64,000 nt of DNA from Phytohabitans aurantiacus (GCF_027923225.1 NZ_BSDI01000007.1:186001-250000), one strand, 5' to 3'. Shown: positions 48,249-57,975, numbered from the stretch's first letter. Numbers and translations are program-made. Notes: generated by a model not told the origin, from the letters alone.

Positions 48249-49682
48249 GTGAGATACAAGCAGCGGCCGCTGGCGCTTGGCGCGGTGCTCGCCCTGGCGG
48301 TCGGCGTGATGGCTGTACCGGCCACTCCCGCGCAGGCGGCACCCGTCGCCGTCACCAACGGCACACAGTTCACCGACACCGCCGGCAACGTGCTGCACGC
48401 GCACGGCGGCGGCGTGCTCAAGGTGGACAGCTACTACTACTGGTTCGGCGAGAACCGCAACGCCGACAACACCTTCCGCGCGGTCTCCGTCTACCGCTCC
48501 ACCGACCTGAAAAACTGGGAATTTCGCAACAACGTCCTGACCCAGGCATCAGCCACCGAACTACGAGTCTCCAACATCGAACGGCCGAAGGTGATCTACA
48601 ACGCCAGCACCGGCCGGTACGTAATGTGGATGCACAAGGAGAACGGGTCCAACTACAGCGAAGCCCGGGCCGCGGTCGCGTCATCGGCCACTGTGGACGG
48701 AAACTACACCTGGCACGGCAGCTTCCGCCCGCTCGGGCACATGTCGCGCGACATCACGCTCTACAACGACGGCGGCACCGCATACATGATCTCGGCCGCG
48801 GACGAAAACCGCGACCTGCACATATACCGGCTCACCGCCGACTACCTCAACATAGCGAGCCTGGTCGGCAACTTCTGGAACAACGCCATCCGCGAGGCGC
48901 CAGCGATGTTCAAACGCGGCAGCACCTACTTCCTGCTCACCTCGGGGGCCACCAACTGGAACCCGAACCAGGCCAAGTACGCCACCGCCTCCAGCATCTC
49001 CGGCCCGTGGACCGGCTTCACCAACGTCGGCAACAGCACCACGTTCAGCTCGCAGCCGGCGTACGTGCTGCCGATCCAGGGCACCTCCACGACGAGCTAC
49101 CTCTACCTGGGCGACCGCTGGGCCGGCGCCTGGAACGGGCCGGTCAACGACTCGCAGTACGTGTGGCTGCCGATCTCCTTCCCGTCCAGCACGAGCATGA
49201 GCCTGAGCTGGCACCCGTCGATCACCATCGACACCGCCACCGGCACGGTCAGCGGCAACACCCCCGTCTCGTACCGCGTCACCGCCCGGCACAGCGGCAA
49301 GGTGATGGACGTGGTCAGCAACTCCACGGCCAACAACGCCGAGGTGAAGCAGTACCCGTGGAACGGCGGCGGCAACCAGAAGTGGGAGTTCCAGGACGCC
49401 GGCAGCGGCTACCTGCGCCTGGTCAACCAGAACTCCGGCAAGTGCCTCGACGTGTCGGAAGCGTCCACATCGGACGGCGCGAACGTCATCCAGTACACCT
49501 GCGGAAGTGGCACCAACCAGCAGTGGCAGTGGGTCGCCACCGGCAGCTACTTCCAGCTGCGGGCGCGGCACAGCGGCAAGTGCCTCGACGTGGTCGACGC
49601 CAACACCGCCGACGGCGCCGACATCCAGCAGTACATCTGCGGCACCGGCACCAACCAGCAATGGACAAGAACCCAATCCTGA
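48249..49682 (+). CDS. Secreted GH43-type enzyme (galactan-active subfamily likely) with CBM13 ricin domain
   Basis: This 477-residue exported protein has a Sec signal ending near ATPAQA (residue 30), a five-bladed propeller of the GH43 type (AHGGGVLKVDSYYYWFGEN near 52-70, STDLKNWEF, RPKVIYNASTGRYVMWMH, MSRDITLYNDGGTAYMISA, REAPAMFKRGSTYFLLTSG) and a C-terminal ricin-type CBM13 (about 345-477) with repeated QxW (QKWEF, QQWQW, QQWTR). The sequence resembles exo-beta-1,3-galactanases. GTG at 48249 follows GGAGG. It would trim galactan side chains outside the cell, in line with the GH53 enzyme. Confidence 0.87.
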   Translation: MRYKQRPLALGAVLALAVGVMAVPATPAQAAPVAVTNGTQFTDTAGNVLHAHGGGVLKVDSYYYWFGENRNADNTFRAVSVYRSTDLKNWEFRNNVLTQASATELRVSNIERPKVIYNASTGRYVMWMHKENGSNYSEARAAVASSATVDGNYTWHGSFRPLGHMSRDITLYNDGGTAYMISAADENRDLHIYRLTADYLNIASLVGNFWNNAIREAPAMFKRGSTYFLLTSGATNWNPNQAKYATASSISGPWTGFTNVGNSTTFSSQPAYVLPIQGTSTTSYLYLGDRWAGAWNGPVNDSQYVWLPISFPSSTSMSLSWHPSITIDTATGTVSGNTPVSYRVTARHSGKVMDVVSNSTANNAEVKQYPWNGGGNQKWEFQDAGSGYLRLVNQNSGKCLDVSEASTSDGANVIQYTCGSGTNQQWQWVATGSYFQLRARHSGKCLDVVDANTADGADIQQYICGTGTNQQWTRTQS

Positions 49683-49692
49683 GGGAGTCATC

Positions 49693-50973
49693 GTGTCGAT
49701 GCAAAGACGGACGTTTCTCAAGGTGAGCGCCGCGGGCGCGGCGGCCGTGGGAGGCGCGGCCCTGCTCGGTACCTGGCAGGCGAACGCCTCGGTCAGTGCT
49801 CTGGCGACCGCGCCCACCACCCCGTTTCGGGTAGGCGTACGCCGGTACGACTGGACGCGGGGCAGCCGCCCGTGCACCACCTACGTGTACTACCCGGCCA
49901 CCGGCACCCCCGGCGGCAACCCGGTCACCAACGCTGAGGCCGCCGCCGGCGTCTTCCCCGTCTACAACTTCACCCACGGCTACCAGAGCAGCCCGCAGAA
50001 CTCCCTGTTCATCATCAGGGCGCTGGCCGCGGCGGGCTTCATCGTCCCCGCCCCGCACTTCCAGCACAACGTCAGCGACGTCAACAACGGCAACACCTCC
50101 CGGGACGTCTCGGAAATCATCACCCGCACCTTGGCGCTCAACAGCAGCGGACCACTGGCCGGGCGCATCAACACCAGCATCGGCGTCGGCGTGTCCGGAC
50201 ACTCCCTGGGCGGCATGACCACGCACGGCCTGCTCACCTCCTGGCCGGACAGCCGGATCATCTCCGCCAACCCACAGTCCTGTGTGGACATGGGCAACCC
50301 GGCCAGCTCGGTCAAGGCCAAGGTGCTGTTCGTGCACGGCGACCGCGACGACCTCACGGGGTACTCCTCGGCCCGCCAGGCGTACACGGAGATGCCCGCC
50401 CCCAAGGCGTTCCTGACCTTCGTCGGCGGCAGCCACACCAGCTTCTGGAGCGACAACCGCTTCCCCGCCACCGTCGTCGACTGGGCCCGCTGGAGCATGT
50501 ACGGCGACACCGCCGCCCGCGACCGCCTCCCATCCGACGCCGCCGGCTCCAACACCCGATGGGAGTTCGTCCCAGGCTCGGATGTGCCGGCGGGGCAACG
50601 GTACGAGGCGGAAACCTCGCCTGCGGTGTGCCAAGGCACCATCGATTCCAACCACGCCGGCTACTCCGGCAGCGGGTTCTGCAACGGCACCAACGCGCTC
50701 GGCGCCTACTCCGAACTCACGGTGAACGCGACCGCGGCGGGCACGGCCACGCTCGGCGTCCGGTTCGCCAACGGCGGCAGCGGCGCGCGCCCGGCGAGCC
50801 TTGTCGTCAACGGATCCACGGTCGCGACGGTGTCCTTCGAGAGCACTGGCACGTGGACGGCATGGTCCACCAAGACCCTGACCGCCGCGCTGAACGCCGG
50901 CAGCAACACCGTCCGGCTGGTCCCCACCACGGCGGCTGGACTGCCGAACGTCGACGCCATCGACGTCCGGTAG
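49693..50973 (+). CDS. Tat-exported alpha/beta hydrolase (chlorophyllase/PET-hydrolase-like) with C-terminal CBM35
   Basis: This 426-residue protein has a Tat signal (QRRTFLKVSAAG, then hydrophobic core), an alpha/beta hydrolase domain (about 35-290) and a CBM35-type module (about 303-426). The triad is Ser in GVSGHSLGGMT near 176, Asp in HGDRDDLTGY and His in GGSHTSFW. The module starts RYEAETSPAVC and has the GFCNG and ANGG blocks shared with three neighbours. It may remove acyl or methyl esters from plant polysaccharide. GTG at 49693 is 10 bp after the GH43 stop, with GAGGGAG before it. Confidence 0.85.
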   Translation: MSMQRRTFLKVSAAGAAAVGGAALLGTWQANASVSALATAPTTPFRVGVRRYDWTRGSRPCTTYVYYPATGTPGGNPVTNAEAAAGVFPVYNFTHGYQSSPQNSLFIIRALAAAGFIVPAPHFQHNVSDVNNGNTSRDVSEIITRTLALNSSGPLAGRINTSIGVGVSGHSLGGMTTHGLLTSWPDSRIISANPQSCVDMGNPASSVKAKVLFVHGDRDDLTGYSSARQAYTEMPAPKAFLTFVGGSHTSFWSDNRFPATVVDWARWSMYGDTAARDRLPSDAAGSNTRWEFVPGSDVPAGQRYEAETSPAVCQGTIDSNHAGYSGSGFCNGTNALGAYSELTVNATAAGTATLGVRFANGGSGARPASLVVNGSTVATVSFESTGTWTAWSTKTLTAALNAGSNTVRLVPTTAAGLPNVDAIDVR

Positions 50974-50986
50974 AAGGATCGACGTC

Positions 50987-52405
50987 ATGCCACCCACCCG
51001 TTCCCGCCGCGTACTGGTTAGCGTTCTGAGCGCACTGGCCGTGTTGCCGGTCGTCGTCCTTTCCAGCGCCTCACCGGCCAGCGCGGACACCAGCCAGTTC
51101 CGGGGCGTGAACTGGGCTGTGCCGGGCGACAACTTCAAGAAGGTCCCCCTCGTCCTCGACGGGCTGAACCAGTCGGACAGCTACGCGACCGTCCGGGCCA
51201 AGGCGGACGCCGTCTACAACGGGTTCGCGAACCAGCTCGGCGTCAACACCGTCCGGTTGCCGGTCAACACCCACACCGTCAGTTCGTCGTGGTGGAACGC
51301 CTACCGGGGCACCATCGACGCCGCGACCGCCAAAGGCTTCAAAGTGATCCTCGCCTACTGGGAGGACGCGGCGGCGTCCGGCGGCCGGATCACCAACGCA
51401 GCCGCCTTCAACGCGATGTGGAACACCGTCACCACCCAGTACGGCTCCAACGGCCTGGTCTACTTCGAGCCGATGAACGAACCCCACGGCTACAGCACAT
51501 CCGAGTGGACGAACCTCGCCGCCTCATGGATCAACGCCCGCCCGTCGATCCCCAGGGACCGGATCCTCGTCGGCGGCACCGGATACAGCCAGGACATCAG
51601 GCCGATCTGCGCCGACAGCCGCCTCAACGGCACGCTGCTTTCCTACCACCACTACGCGTTCTTCTACGGCACCAAAGACTACGCGGGCTGGACCCAGAGC
51701 TTCCGGGAGCGGCTGGGCAACTGCGCCTCGCGTGCGATCCTGACCGAGTTCGGCGCGCCGATGGACACCGGCCTGAACTACAACAACGCGAGCGGCACCG
51801 ACAACTTCGTCCGGTACCTTCGTGCCGACACCGACTCCCTACGAGACCTCCGCATGGGCTCGGTGTACTGGCCCGCGCTGGGCGGCAAGATCACCGCCGG
51901 ACAGAACTACGACTGGTACTCCATGTTCGCGCTCCAGGGCAGCGGCACCAACCTGAGCGTGAGCATCCGCAACTCCACCGGCGCCGACCGCCTCAAGCAC
52001 GGCTGGGGCTCCGACAAGCCGACGACACCCCGGTACGAGGCGGAGAGTTCCCCGGCGGTGTGCACGGGTTCCATCGACTCGAACTGGTCGGGATACTCAG
52101 GTACCGGATTCTGCAACGGCGACAACGCGACCGGGGCGTACGCCCAGTTCACGATCGACGCGACGAGTGCGGGTACAGCCACGTTGGGGATCCGGTTCGC
52201 CAACGGCACGACCGGAGCACGGCCGGCCGACCTGGTGGTGAACGGGTCGGTGGCGCAGAGCGTGTCGTTCGACAGTACGGGCACCTGGACCGGCTGGACC
52301 ACGAAGACGGTGGTGGTTTCCGTAAACACGGGCAGCAACACGATCCGGCTGAATCCGACCACAGCCAACGGTCTGCCGAACCTCGACTACCTGGACTTGA
52401 TGTAA
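50987..52405 (+). CDS. Secreted GH5-family glycoside hydrolase with C-terminal CBM35
   Basis: This 472-residue enzyme has a Sec signal (ending ASPASA near 34) and a GH5 cellulase-superfamily barrel: NTVRLPVNTHTV near 86-97, VYFEPMNEPHGYS with the acid/base Glu near 166, SYHHYAFFYG and AILTEFGAPMD with the nucleophile Glu near 254. The CBM35-type module is at about 349-472 (RYEAESSPAVC, GFCNG, NGTTGARPAD). Subfamily unclear; endo-mannanase, galactanase or glucanase are possible, the context favouring hemicellulose. ATG at 50987 lies 13 bp after the previous stop. Confidence 0.87.
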   Translation: MPPTRSRRVLVSVLSALAVLPVVVLSSASPASADTSQFRGVNWAVPGDNFKKVPLVLDGLNQSDSYATVRAKADAVYNGFANQLGVNTVRLPVNTHTVSSSWWNAYRGTIDAATAKGFKVILAYWEDAAASGGRITNAAAFNAMWNTVTTQYGSNGLVYFEPMNEPHGYSTSEWTNLAASWINARPSIPRDRILVGGTGYSQDIRPICADSRLNGTLLSYHHYAFFYGTKDYAGWTQSFRERLGNCASRAILTEFGAPMDTGLNYNNASGTDNFVRYLRADTDSLRDLRMGSVYWPALGGKITAGQNYDWYSMFALQGSGTNLSVSIRNSTGADRLKHGWGSDKPTTPRYEAESSPAVCTGSIDSNWSGYSGTGFCNGDNATGAYAQFTIDATSAGTATLGIRFANGTTGARPADLVVNGSVAQSVSFDSTGTWTGWTTKTVVVSVNTGSNTIRLNPTTANGLPNLDYLDLM

Positions 52406-53370
52406 GAGCTCAAGGCCGACTGTCCCCATCCGGTCGGGTCGTCGCCGGCCGGCACCATCGCCAGGGCTTGCCAGAGCAGGAGGATGTCCAACCAGCCCGC
52501 CTCGGCCGGGGTCAGTGGGCGCTCGGACCGGTAGCCGGTAAGGAATTCCGCGCGAACCCCGGCCGGCACCGGCCCCCAGTCGTGGTAGCGGGTGCCGAGC
52601 AGGACCGCCGCGCGCGCCAGCTCGACGATTCGGTAATCGTGCCGGGCCTCCTCGAAGTCGAGGATCGCGGCGACCTCACCGCCGGCACACAAGATGTTGG
52701 CGGAGCGGATATCGAAATGGACGAGCTGGCGCGGAAGTCGGTCGGCCGGCGCGGCGGCGACCAGCCCGCGCAGCGTGTCACGAGCCGCCATCGGCAGGTG
52801 GTCGGCGCGGGAGTCGAGCCAGTCGGTGACCCGAGCCGTCAACGGCTTGGACGAAACGGCGAGCGCGGCAATCTGATCGGCGCCCGGGTACGCGGCCAGC
52901 GCGTCCTGCAACCGGGCGAGTGCCGCTCCGGCCGCCCGCACCTGGTTGGGATCGGCGATGTCGAGGAGGTCGCCCACGATCTCGCGTTGCAGGCCCATCG
53001 AGACACCGTCGACCTCGACCTGGAGGCGGCCGTCTCGTGCGGGAACCGGCGCTGAAACCGGCAATCCCCGGCCGTGGAGCCAGCGCGTGAGACGTGCCGT
53101 CGCCGCCAACCGTGGAAAACGCTCCTGCACGACCGACCACTTCGCGAGCAGTCGGCCGGACGGCGCGCCGACCCAGGCGATCGCGTTGCCCCCGCTCATG
53201 ACGATCCGCTCGCAGGACTCGATGCGAATGCCCCAGTGCTCGTCCAGCATCGTGGCGACCCAGCGGCCGGCCGACCCTCCATCGCTGAAGCCGAACCGTT
53301 CGTCGAGCGCGTGGCGAGGGTCGTGCGGCTCCCACAACATCTCCAACACGGGCGCCTGCGATTCGATCAT
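52387..53370 (-). CDS. Aminoglycoside phosphotransferase-family kinase
   Basis: This 327-residue protein has the APH/choline kinase fold: SGGNAIAWVGAPSGRLLAKWSV near residues 47-68 (nucleotide lobe), catalytic LVHFDIRSANILC near 217-229 (H-x-D-x4-N) and metal-binding AILDFEEARHD near 236-246. Such kinases act on homoserine-like, choline-like, sugar or aminoglycoside substrates. ATG at 53370 has only a weak GAGA site. The 3' end overlaps the convergent GH5 gene by 19 bp. It interrupts an otherwise rightward row of secreted enzymes and seems unrelated to them. Confidence 0.82.
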   Translation of the reverse strand: MIESQAPVLEMLWEPHDPRHALDERFGFSDGGSAGRWVATMLDEHWGIRIESCERIVMSGGNAIAWVGAPSGRLLAKWSVVQERFPRLAATARLTRWLHGRGLPVSAPVPARDGRLQVEVDGVSMGLQREIVGDLLDIADPNQVRAAGAALARLQDALAAYPGADQIAALAVSSKPLTARVTDWLDSRADHLPMAARDTLRGLVAAAPADRLPRQLVHFDIRSANILCAGGEVAAILDFEEARHDYRIVELARAAVLLGTRYHDWGPVPAGVRAEFLTGYRSERPLTPAEAGWLDILLLWQALAMVPAGDDPTGWGQSALSSYIKSR

Positions 53371-53681
53371 GCGCCGTATCTCATCACAGGACCGGCCGAT
53401 GCCGACAAGCCCCTGTGCCGATCCCCGCGCGGAACGGCACAGGCACTCGTAGCACCAAGATGTGTCACAAAGTGTTGCCCAGATAAGCTGGAGTGTCAAC
53501 CGACAAGGTTCGATACCGCGATGACCTGCGGGGGAAGACCGCCCGGCGCGCGAAGGCGACCGCCGGGCGCGGCGGCGCGACGACGTCCTTGTGGCGACCG
53601 TGGATCCCCTCGACACTGCCATCGACTGGGCGCCGCGCAGCCTTCGATCAAAGCACTATGTGCACAGCTTTCGGAGGCCTC
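53371..53681. other. Divergent intergenic region before the esterase gene
   Basis: This 311-bp gap lies between the leftward APH-type gene and the rightward CE1 esterase. It contains the weak match to the shared 32-bp motif (site D, 53474-53505) and the esterase leader with CGGAGG before its ATG. A rightward open frame across part of it has no protein-like character. Confidence 0.5.
53474..53505 (+). promoter_or_regulatory. Shared 32-bp motif, site D (weak, upstream of the CE1 esterase)
   Basis: This site keeps GTTGC at its left end and TGTCAACCGAC at its right end with the same spacing as sites A-C, but the middle is unrelated (18 of 32 matches to site C). It is 176 bp before the esterase ATG. 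It may be a degenerate operator or chance. Confidence 0.35.
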
Positions 53682-55031
53682 ATGAGAACGCGCGCAAAAG
53701 GACTGCTCGCTGCGGTGGTAGCGCTGACCGCAAGCGCACTGATGTTCCTCGCGTCGCCCGCGTCGGCGGCGACGCTCACGGAGGTGACCAACTTCGGCAC
53801 CAATCCCAGCAACCTACGCATGCACCTGTACGTGCCCGACAACGTCCAGGCCCGCCCCGGGCTCCTGGTCGCGCTTCACTGGTGCACGGGTACGGGACCG
53901 GTGTTCCACCGCGACACCCAGTTCGCGCAGCTGGCCGACCGGCACGGGTTCATCGTCATCTACCCGACGGCGAACCGCAGCTCGCAGTGCTTCGACGTGT
54001 ACACCCAGCAGGCGCTCACCCGCGGCGGTGGCAGTGACCCGGTGGGCATCAGGTCGATGGTCGGCTACGTGCAGTCGCGGTACAACGTCGACCCGAACCG
54101 GATCTTCGCCGCCGGCATGTCGTCGGGCGCGATGATGACCAACGTGCTTCTGGCCCTGTACCCGGACGTGTTCCGCGCGGGCGCCGCGTTCGCGGGCGTG
54201 CCGTACACGTGCTTCCGGACGACCGGCGGCTCCGAGTGGAGCACCGAGTGCGCCAACGGCCAGATCATCCGCACCCCGCAGCAGTGGGGCGACGCCGTGC
54301 GCAACGCGTACCCCGGCTACACCGGGCCGCGTCCACGCATGCAGCTATGGCACGGCACCAACGACGACGCGCTGCGGTATCCGAACTTCACCGAAGAGAT
54401 CAAGCAGTGGACGAACGTTCACGGTTTGAACCAGACGCCAGTGTTCACCGACTCGCCCGGATCCGGCCAGACCCGCACCCGCTATGGCGGCACCGGTGGG
54501 CAGGCGCCGGTCGAGGCGATCAGCATGCAGGGTGTGGGGCACAACCTGCCGATCAACGCCACAGAAGCGATCCGCTTCTTCGGCCTCAACGCGGCGCCGC
54601 CCACCAGCCCACCGCCAAGCTCCCCGCCGCCCGGCGGGTCGACCACCCGGTACGAGGCGGAGGCGTCGCCGGCGGTATGCACCGGCACCATCGATTCCAA
54701 CTGGTCGGGCTACTCCGGCAGCGGGTTCTGCAATGGCGGCAACGCGGCGGGCGCCTACGCGCAGTTCGCGGTCAACGCGCCCGCGGCCGGGACGGCGACC
54801 CTGCGCGTCCGGTTCGCCAACGGGGTCACCACCGCGCGGCCGGCGTCGCTGATCGTCAACGGCGCGACCGTGCAGACGCCGTCGTTCGAGGGCACCGGTG
54901 CCTGGTCCACGTGGATGACCAAGACCTTGACCGTGACGCTGAACGCGGGCGGCAACACGATCCGGCTCAACCCCACCACGGCCAACGGCCTACCCAACAT
55001 TGACTACCTCGAGATCACGACGTCGTCATGA
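53682..55031 (+). CDS. Secreted CE1/PHB-depolymerase-family esterase with C-terminal CBM35
   Basis: This 449-residue protein has a Sec signal (ending SPASAA near 29), a CE1-type esterase domain (about 35-305) and, after a Pro/Ser linker PPTSPPPSSPPPGG, a CBM35 module (about 323-447). Active-site features are the oxyanion LHWCTGTG, nucleophile Ser in AAGMSSGAMMT near 147, Asp in HGTNDDALRY and His in GVGHNLPIN. CE1 members remove acetyl or feruloyl groups from xylan and related polymers. ATG at 53682 follows CGGAGG. The stop overlaps the GH26 gene as ATGA, so both are co-translated. Confidence 0.88.
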   Translation: MRTRAKGLLAAVVALTASALMFLASPASAATLTEVTNFGTNPSNLRMHLYVPDNVQARPGLLVALHWCTGTGPVFHRDTQFAQLADRHGFIVIYPTANRSSQCFDVYTQQALTRGGGSDPVGIRSMVGYVQSRYNVDPNRIFAAGMSSGAMMTNVLLALYPDVFRAGAAFAGVPYTCFRTTGGSEWSTECANGQIIRTPQQWGDAVRNAYPGYTGPRPRMQLWHGTNDDALRYPNFTEEIKQWTNVHGLNQTPVFTDSPGSGQTRTRYGGTGGQAPVEAISMQGVGHNLPINATEAIRFFGLNAAPPTSPPPSSPPPGGSTTRYEAEASPAVCTGTIDSNWSGYSGSGFCNGGNAAGAYAQFAVNAPAAGTATLRVRFANGVTTARPASLIVNGATVQTPSFEGTGAWSTWMTKTLTVTLNAGGNTIRLNPTTANGLPNIDYLEITTSS

Positions 55032-57223
55032 AAAAGCCCATCGACACAGGAAGGCGAGTCATGTCCTTCGCGGCCGCCCTCGCCCTGACAGCCAGCGGCC
55101 TCACCGTCGCGACGCATACGACACCGGCTGAGCCCGCCTCGGCCAGCCCAGGGTTGCCGGAGTCCGAGGCGGCGCGGATCCGGCCGGTCGATCCGGACGC
55201 GACGCCGGAGACGGTGGCGCTTTTCAAAAACATGTACGCCCTGTCCGGCAAGCAGTGGATGTACGGCCACCAGATGGACATGGCGATCGGATACACCGGA
55301 GCGACCGCACCCCAGACCCGAAACAGCGGCGTTCCCGCGACCGCGACGGCATTCGTCGGCACGCGAGACCGTCACGACGACAACTCAGCGACGAAGCAGA
55401 CCTGGGGCCAGCACGCCGCGGTCCAGGGAATCGACATCGGCTATCTCGAACTCAAGGGTGAGTTCGAACAGTTCGGGCCGATGATCGACGGTGCGACGTC
55501 CCGGCCCGCCAAGTACCCCGCCAGCGGCCGTGGCCCCTTCTACGGCTACGACGGCCTGAACGTCGACGGCTACCCCTGGGACGACCTGGTCCAGTGGGTC
55601 GTCGAGTCGTACCGGCACGGATCCATCGTGACGGTGTCCTGGCACGAGACCAACCCCGTCACCTACGGCGGCTACGGCGCCAACCTGTACTCCCCCGGCA
55701 CCTGGCCGGGGCACAGCATGGTGCCGACCGACATGAACCAGACAGCGGCCAGCTACGTCCTGCCCGGTGGCGAGTTGCACAGCCGCTATGAGGCCCGCAT
55801 GCACGCGATCGTCGAGTTCAACGAAGACGTGACCGCGGCCAACGGCGGGACGCCGGTACCGATGATTTTCCGCCCGTACCACGAACACTCCGGCGACTGG
55901 TTCTGGTGGGGCGTCGACGACATGGAGCGGAAATTCCAGCCCACCACGTATGAACAGTTCGTGCGGCTCTACAAGCAGCTTCAGGCCTACCTGATGGCGA
56001 ACGGCGTCCACAACTTCCTGTACGCGATCTCGCCGGACCGCTCGCGCCTGGGCGAGCCGTCCGTGCTGTACCAGGATCTGAAGGGCGCCCCCGACCTGAA
56101 GGCCCTGCTGGACAGGTACATCGACGGCAAGACGTGGTCGGCTGCCGTCAAAGCCACCGCCCACGCGGACCTTCAGGCGCAGTACGACGAGGCGCAGACG
56201 CTGACCGAAACGTCCTTCCACTGGGATGAGCCGATCGCCCTCAACTACTCCGGAGTCCCGCTCGGCACCGCCGAGTTCCGCGACTGGGTCGACTCCGGCA
56301 AGTGGAAGAAGCTCCTGATGCGCAAATGGGAGCAGGGATTCCCGGGCTCGGAGTTCGTCGACATCTACGGAATCGACAACTACTGGGAGTCTGGCGGCGC
56401 GAACGGCCACTCGTACCACCCGTACAACGGTCAGCAGGCAAAGATCCTCGAGCTGTTCTGCTCGTCGTTCGACTATCTGGCCGAGAAGGCGCGCGCGGAC
56501 CGCAAAATCGTCGCCATGACCGAAGGCAACTCGCAGATCCAGGAAATCCACGACCGGTTCGCGACCAGCTGCGGCGACGAGCAGAAATACCCATACCTCA
56601 AGTACGTCTCGTACGCGCTGACGTGGCAGGGGCGCCAGTCCGGCGGCACGGGCGACGCCAACCCGGTGACGGGCGCATACCGTGACCAGATCACGATGGC
56701 GGGCGAGTTCGACTTCTACACACCCGATGTGACCGCCCCGACGACGGCGGTGTCACTGGCCCCGGCGCTGGTGAACGGCCGGTCCCTGCCCGGCGGACCG
56801 ACGCTGACGCTGACCGCCGACGACGGTGACGGAAAGGGCGTCGAGGCGATCTGGTACTCCCTCGACGACGCCGGCTGGATCCAGTACACCGCCCCGGTTG
56901 TGGTTTCCGGCGCCGGTCGCCATGAGTTGCGGTTCCGGGCGGTGGACAACTTCGGCAACATGGAAGACGCCAACACCCTGAGCTTCCGGACGGTCAGGGC
57001 CTCATTCGCCTCGCTGATGGCGCAGGTGGCCGACTTCAGCTCCAACCCGCACGTCGCAACGAGGTTGAACGACAAGCTGGCCGCGGCGAAGGACGCGGAT
57101 ACCGGCAAGGCGCGGAACCGCATACTGGACGTCTTCGAAGCCCAACTGGCGGGCCAGATCGGCAAGGCTTTCACCACGGAGGAAGCAGCATTCCTCACCG
57201 CCTTGGAACGCATGCTTCGCTGA
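55028..57223 (+). CDS. Secreted GH26-family beta-mannanase-like enzyme
   Basis: This 731-residue exported protein begins with a signal peptide (residues 1-41, ALALTASGLTVATHTTPAEP region) and a GH26 barrel (about 50-575): MYGHQMDMAIGYT, the acid/base Glu in FRPYHEHSGDWFWWG near 286, DIYGIDNYW and the nucleophile Glu in VAMTEGNSQ near 498, ending with SYALTWQGRQ. A long insertion before the nucleophile strand resembles some Bacteroidetes GH26. A beta-rich Ig-like domain and a helical C-terminal FIVAR-like region (about 665-731) follow. No CBM35 is attached. It should cut mannan or glucomannan outside the cell. Confidence 0.85.
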   Translation: MKKPIDTGRRVMSFAAALALTASGLTVATHTTPAEPASASPGLPESEAARIRPVDPDATPETVALFKNMYALSGKQWMYGHQMDMAIGYTGATAPQTRNSGVPATATAFVGTRDRHDDNSATKQTWGQHAAVQGIDIGYLELKGEFEQFGPMIDGATSRPAKYPASGRGPFYGYDGLNVDGYPWDDLVQWVVESYRHGSIVTVSWHETNPVTYGGYGANLYSPGTWPGHSMVPTDMNQTAASYVLPGGELHSRYEARMHAIVEFNEDVTAANGGTPVPMIFRPYHEHSGDWFWWGVDDMERKFQPTTYEQFVRLYKQLQAYLMANGVHNFLYAISPDRSRLGEPSVLYQDLKGAPDLKALLDRYIDGKTWSAAVKATAHADLQAQYDEAQTLTETSFHWDEPIALNYSGVPLGTAEFRDWVDSGKWKKLLMRKWEQGFPGSEFVDIYGIDNYWESGGANGHSYHPYNGQQAKILELFCSSFDYLAEKARADRKIVAMTEGNSQIQEIHDRFATSCGDEQKYPYLKYVSYALTWQGRQSGGTGDANPVTGAYRDQITMAGEFDFYTPDVTAPTTAVSLAPALVNGRSLPGGPTLTLTADDGDGKGVEAIWYSLDDAGWIQYTAPVVVSGAGRHELRFRAVDNFGNMEDANTLSFRTVRASFASLMAQVADFSSNPHVATRLNDKLAAAKDADTGKARNRILDVFEAQLAGQIGKAFTTEEAAFLTALERMLR

Positions 57224-57249
57224 TGAGGGTCACGTTCAAGACCAAGCTC

Positions 57250-57303
57250 TGAGCTACCGCGACGCCCGTCGCGGTCAAGACCGCTGCTCCCGCGGCCTCA
57301 CCC
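57250..57303 (+). repeat. Dispersed 54-bp element, copy 2
   Basis: This copy lies 27 bp after the GH26 stop. Its left 19 and right 18 bases equal those of 29991-30044. The centre, GCGGTC-AA-GACCGC at 57271-57284, is a hairpin here but not in copy 1. Orientation is the same in both. Confidence 0.65.
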
Positions 57304-57464
57304 TTCGCGGCTACACAACCAGTCACGGGCCATTGCCGGTGCAAGGCGTCGACGAGGTCTTCCTATGTGGACTTAAATCGACTCCGTCCGGGTAGTGCTG
57401 GTGGAACGGACGTCGGTGGCGAACTGCTGCTCCTGGAGGGGCAGTAGGCTTCCACGATTAGCCC

Positions 57465-57926
57465 ATGGGAATCGCCACCGCCGAGCGCGTCGATCGGTCC
57501 ACGCTGTTGGAGTTTCTGCGGCCGCGTCACCGGGGCCTGCTGGTCACCACCCGGTCCGACGGCCGGCCGCAGATGTCTCCCGTGACCTGCGGCGTGGACG
57601 CCGAAGGCAGGATCGTGGTGTCCACGTACCCGGATCGGGTCAAGACACGCAACGCACGTCGAGACCCGCAGGTGTCGATCTGCGTGCTCTCGGACGATTG
57701 GAACGGACCATACGTACAGGCCGACGGGCACGCCGAGGTGCTGGATATGCCGGAGGCGTTGGACAGTCTTGTCGAGTACTTCCGTTGCATCTCCGGCGAA
57801 CACCCGGACTGGAACGAGTACCGGGAGGCGATGGTCCGGCAGAACAAGTCGCTGATCCGCATCGACATCGAGCGGTGGGGTCCGATCGCCACGGGCGGAT
57901 TCCCGCCTCACCTCGCCCCGTCCTGA
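57465..57926 (+). CDS. PPOX-fold flavin/F420-binding oxidoreductase
   Basis: This 153-residue split-barrel protein has LEFLRPRHRGLLVTTRSDGRPQMSPV near 15-40, VVSTYPDRVKTRNARRDPQVSICV near 51-74 and VQADGHAEVLD near 85-95. The layout fits PPOX-class F420-dependent or FMN-dependent enzymes of actinomycetes (TIGR03618-like), which reduce or oxidise small compounds. ATG at 57465 is preceded by a region without a strong ribosome site. It stands alone between the polysaccharide genes and a hairpin repeat at 57938-57975. Confidence 0.83.
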   Translation: MGIATAERVDRSTLLEFLRPRHRGLLVTTRSDGRPQMSPVTCGVDAEGRIVVSTYPDRVKTRNARRDPQVSICVLSDDWNGPYVQADGHAEVLDMPEALDSLVEYFRCISGEHPDWNEYREAMVRQNKSLIRIDIERWGPIATGGFPPHLAPS

Positions 57927-57937
57927 GACTGGGCCAA

Positions 57938-57975
57938 GGCGTCCCCCGGGTCGCCGCGGCGACGTGAGGGACGCC
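57938..57975. terminator. Hairpin repeat between the PPOX gene and the sigma-operon end
   Basis: GGCGTCCC (57938-57945) pairs with GGGACGCC (57968-57975), and an inner GTCGCC-GC-GGCGAC stem (57950-57963) completes a compound hairpin. It lies between convergent genes and probably ends both transcripts. Its right arm TGAGGGACGCCCTGA is repeated exactly in the hairpin at 59994-60039. Confidence 0.6.
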
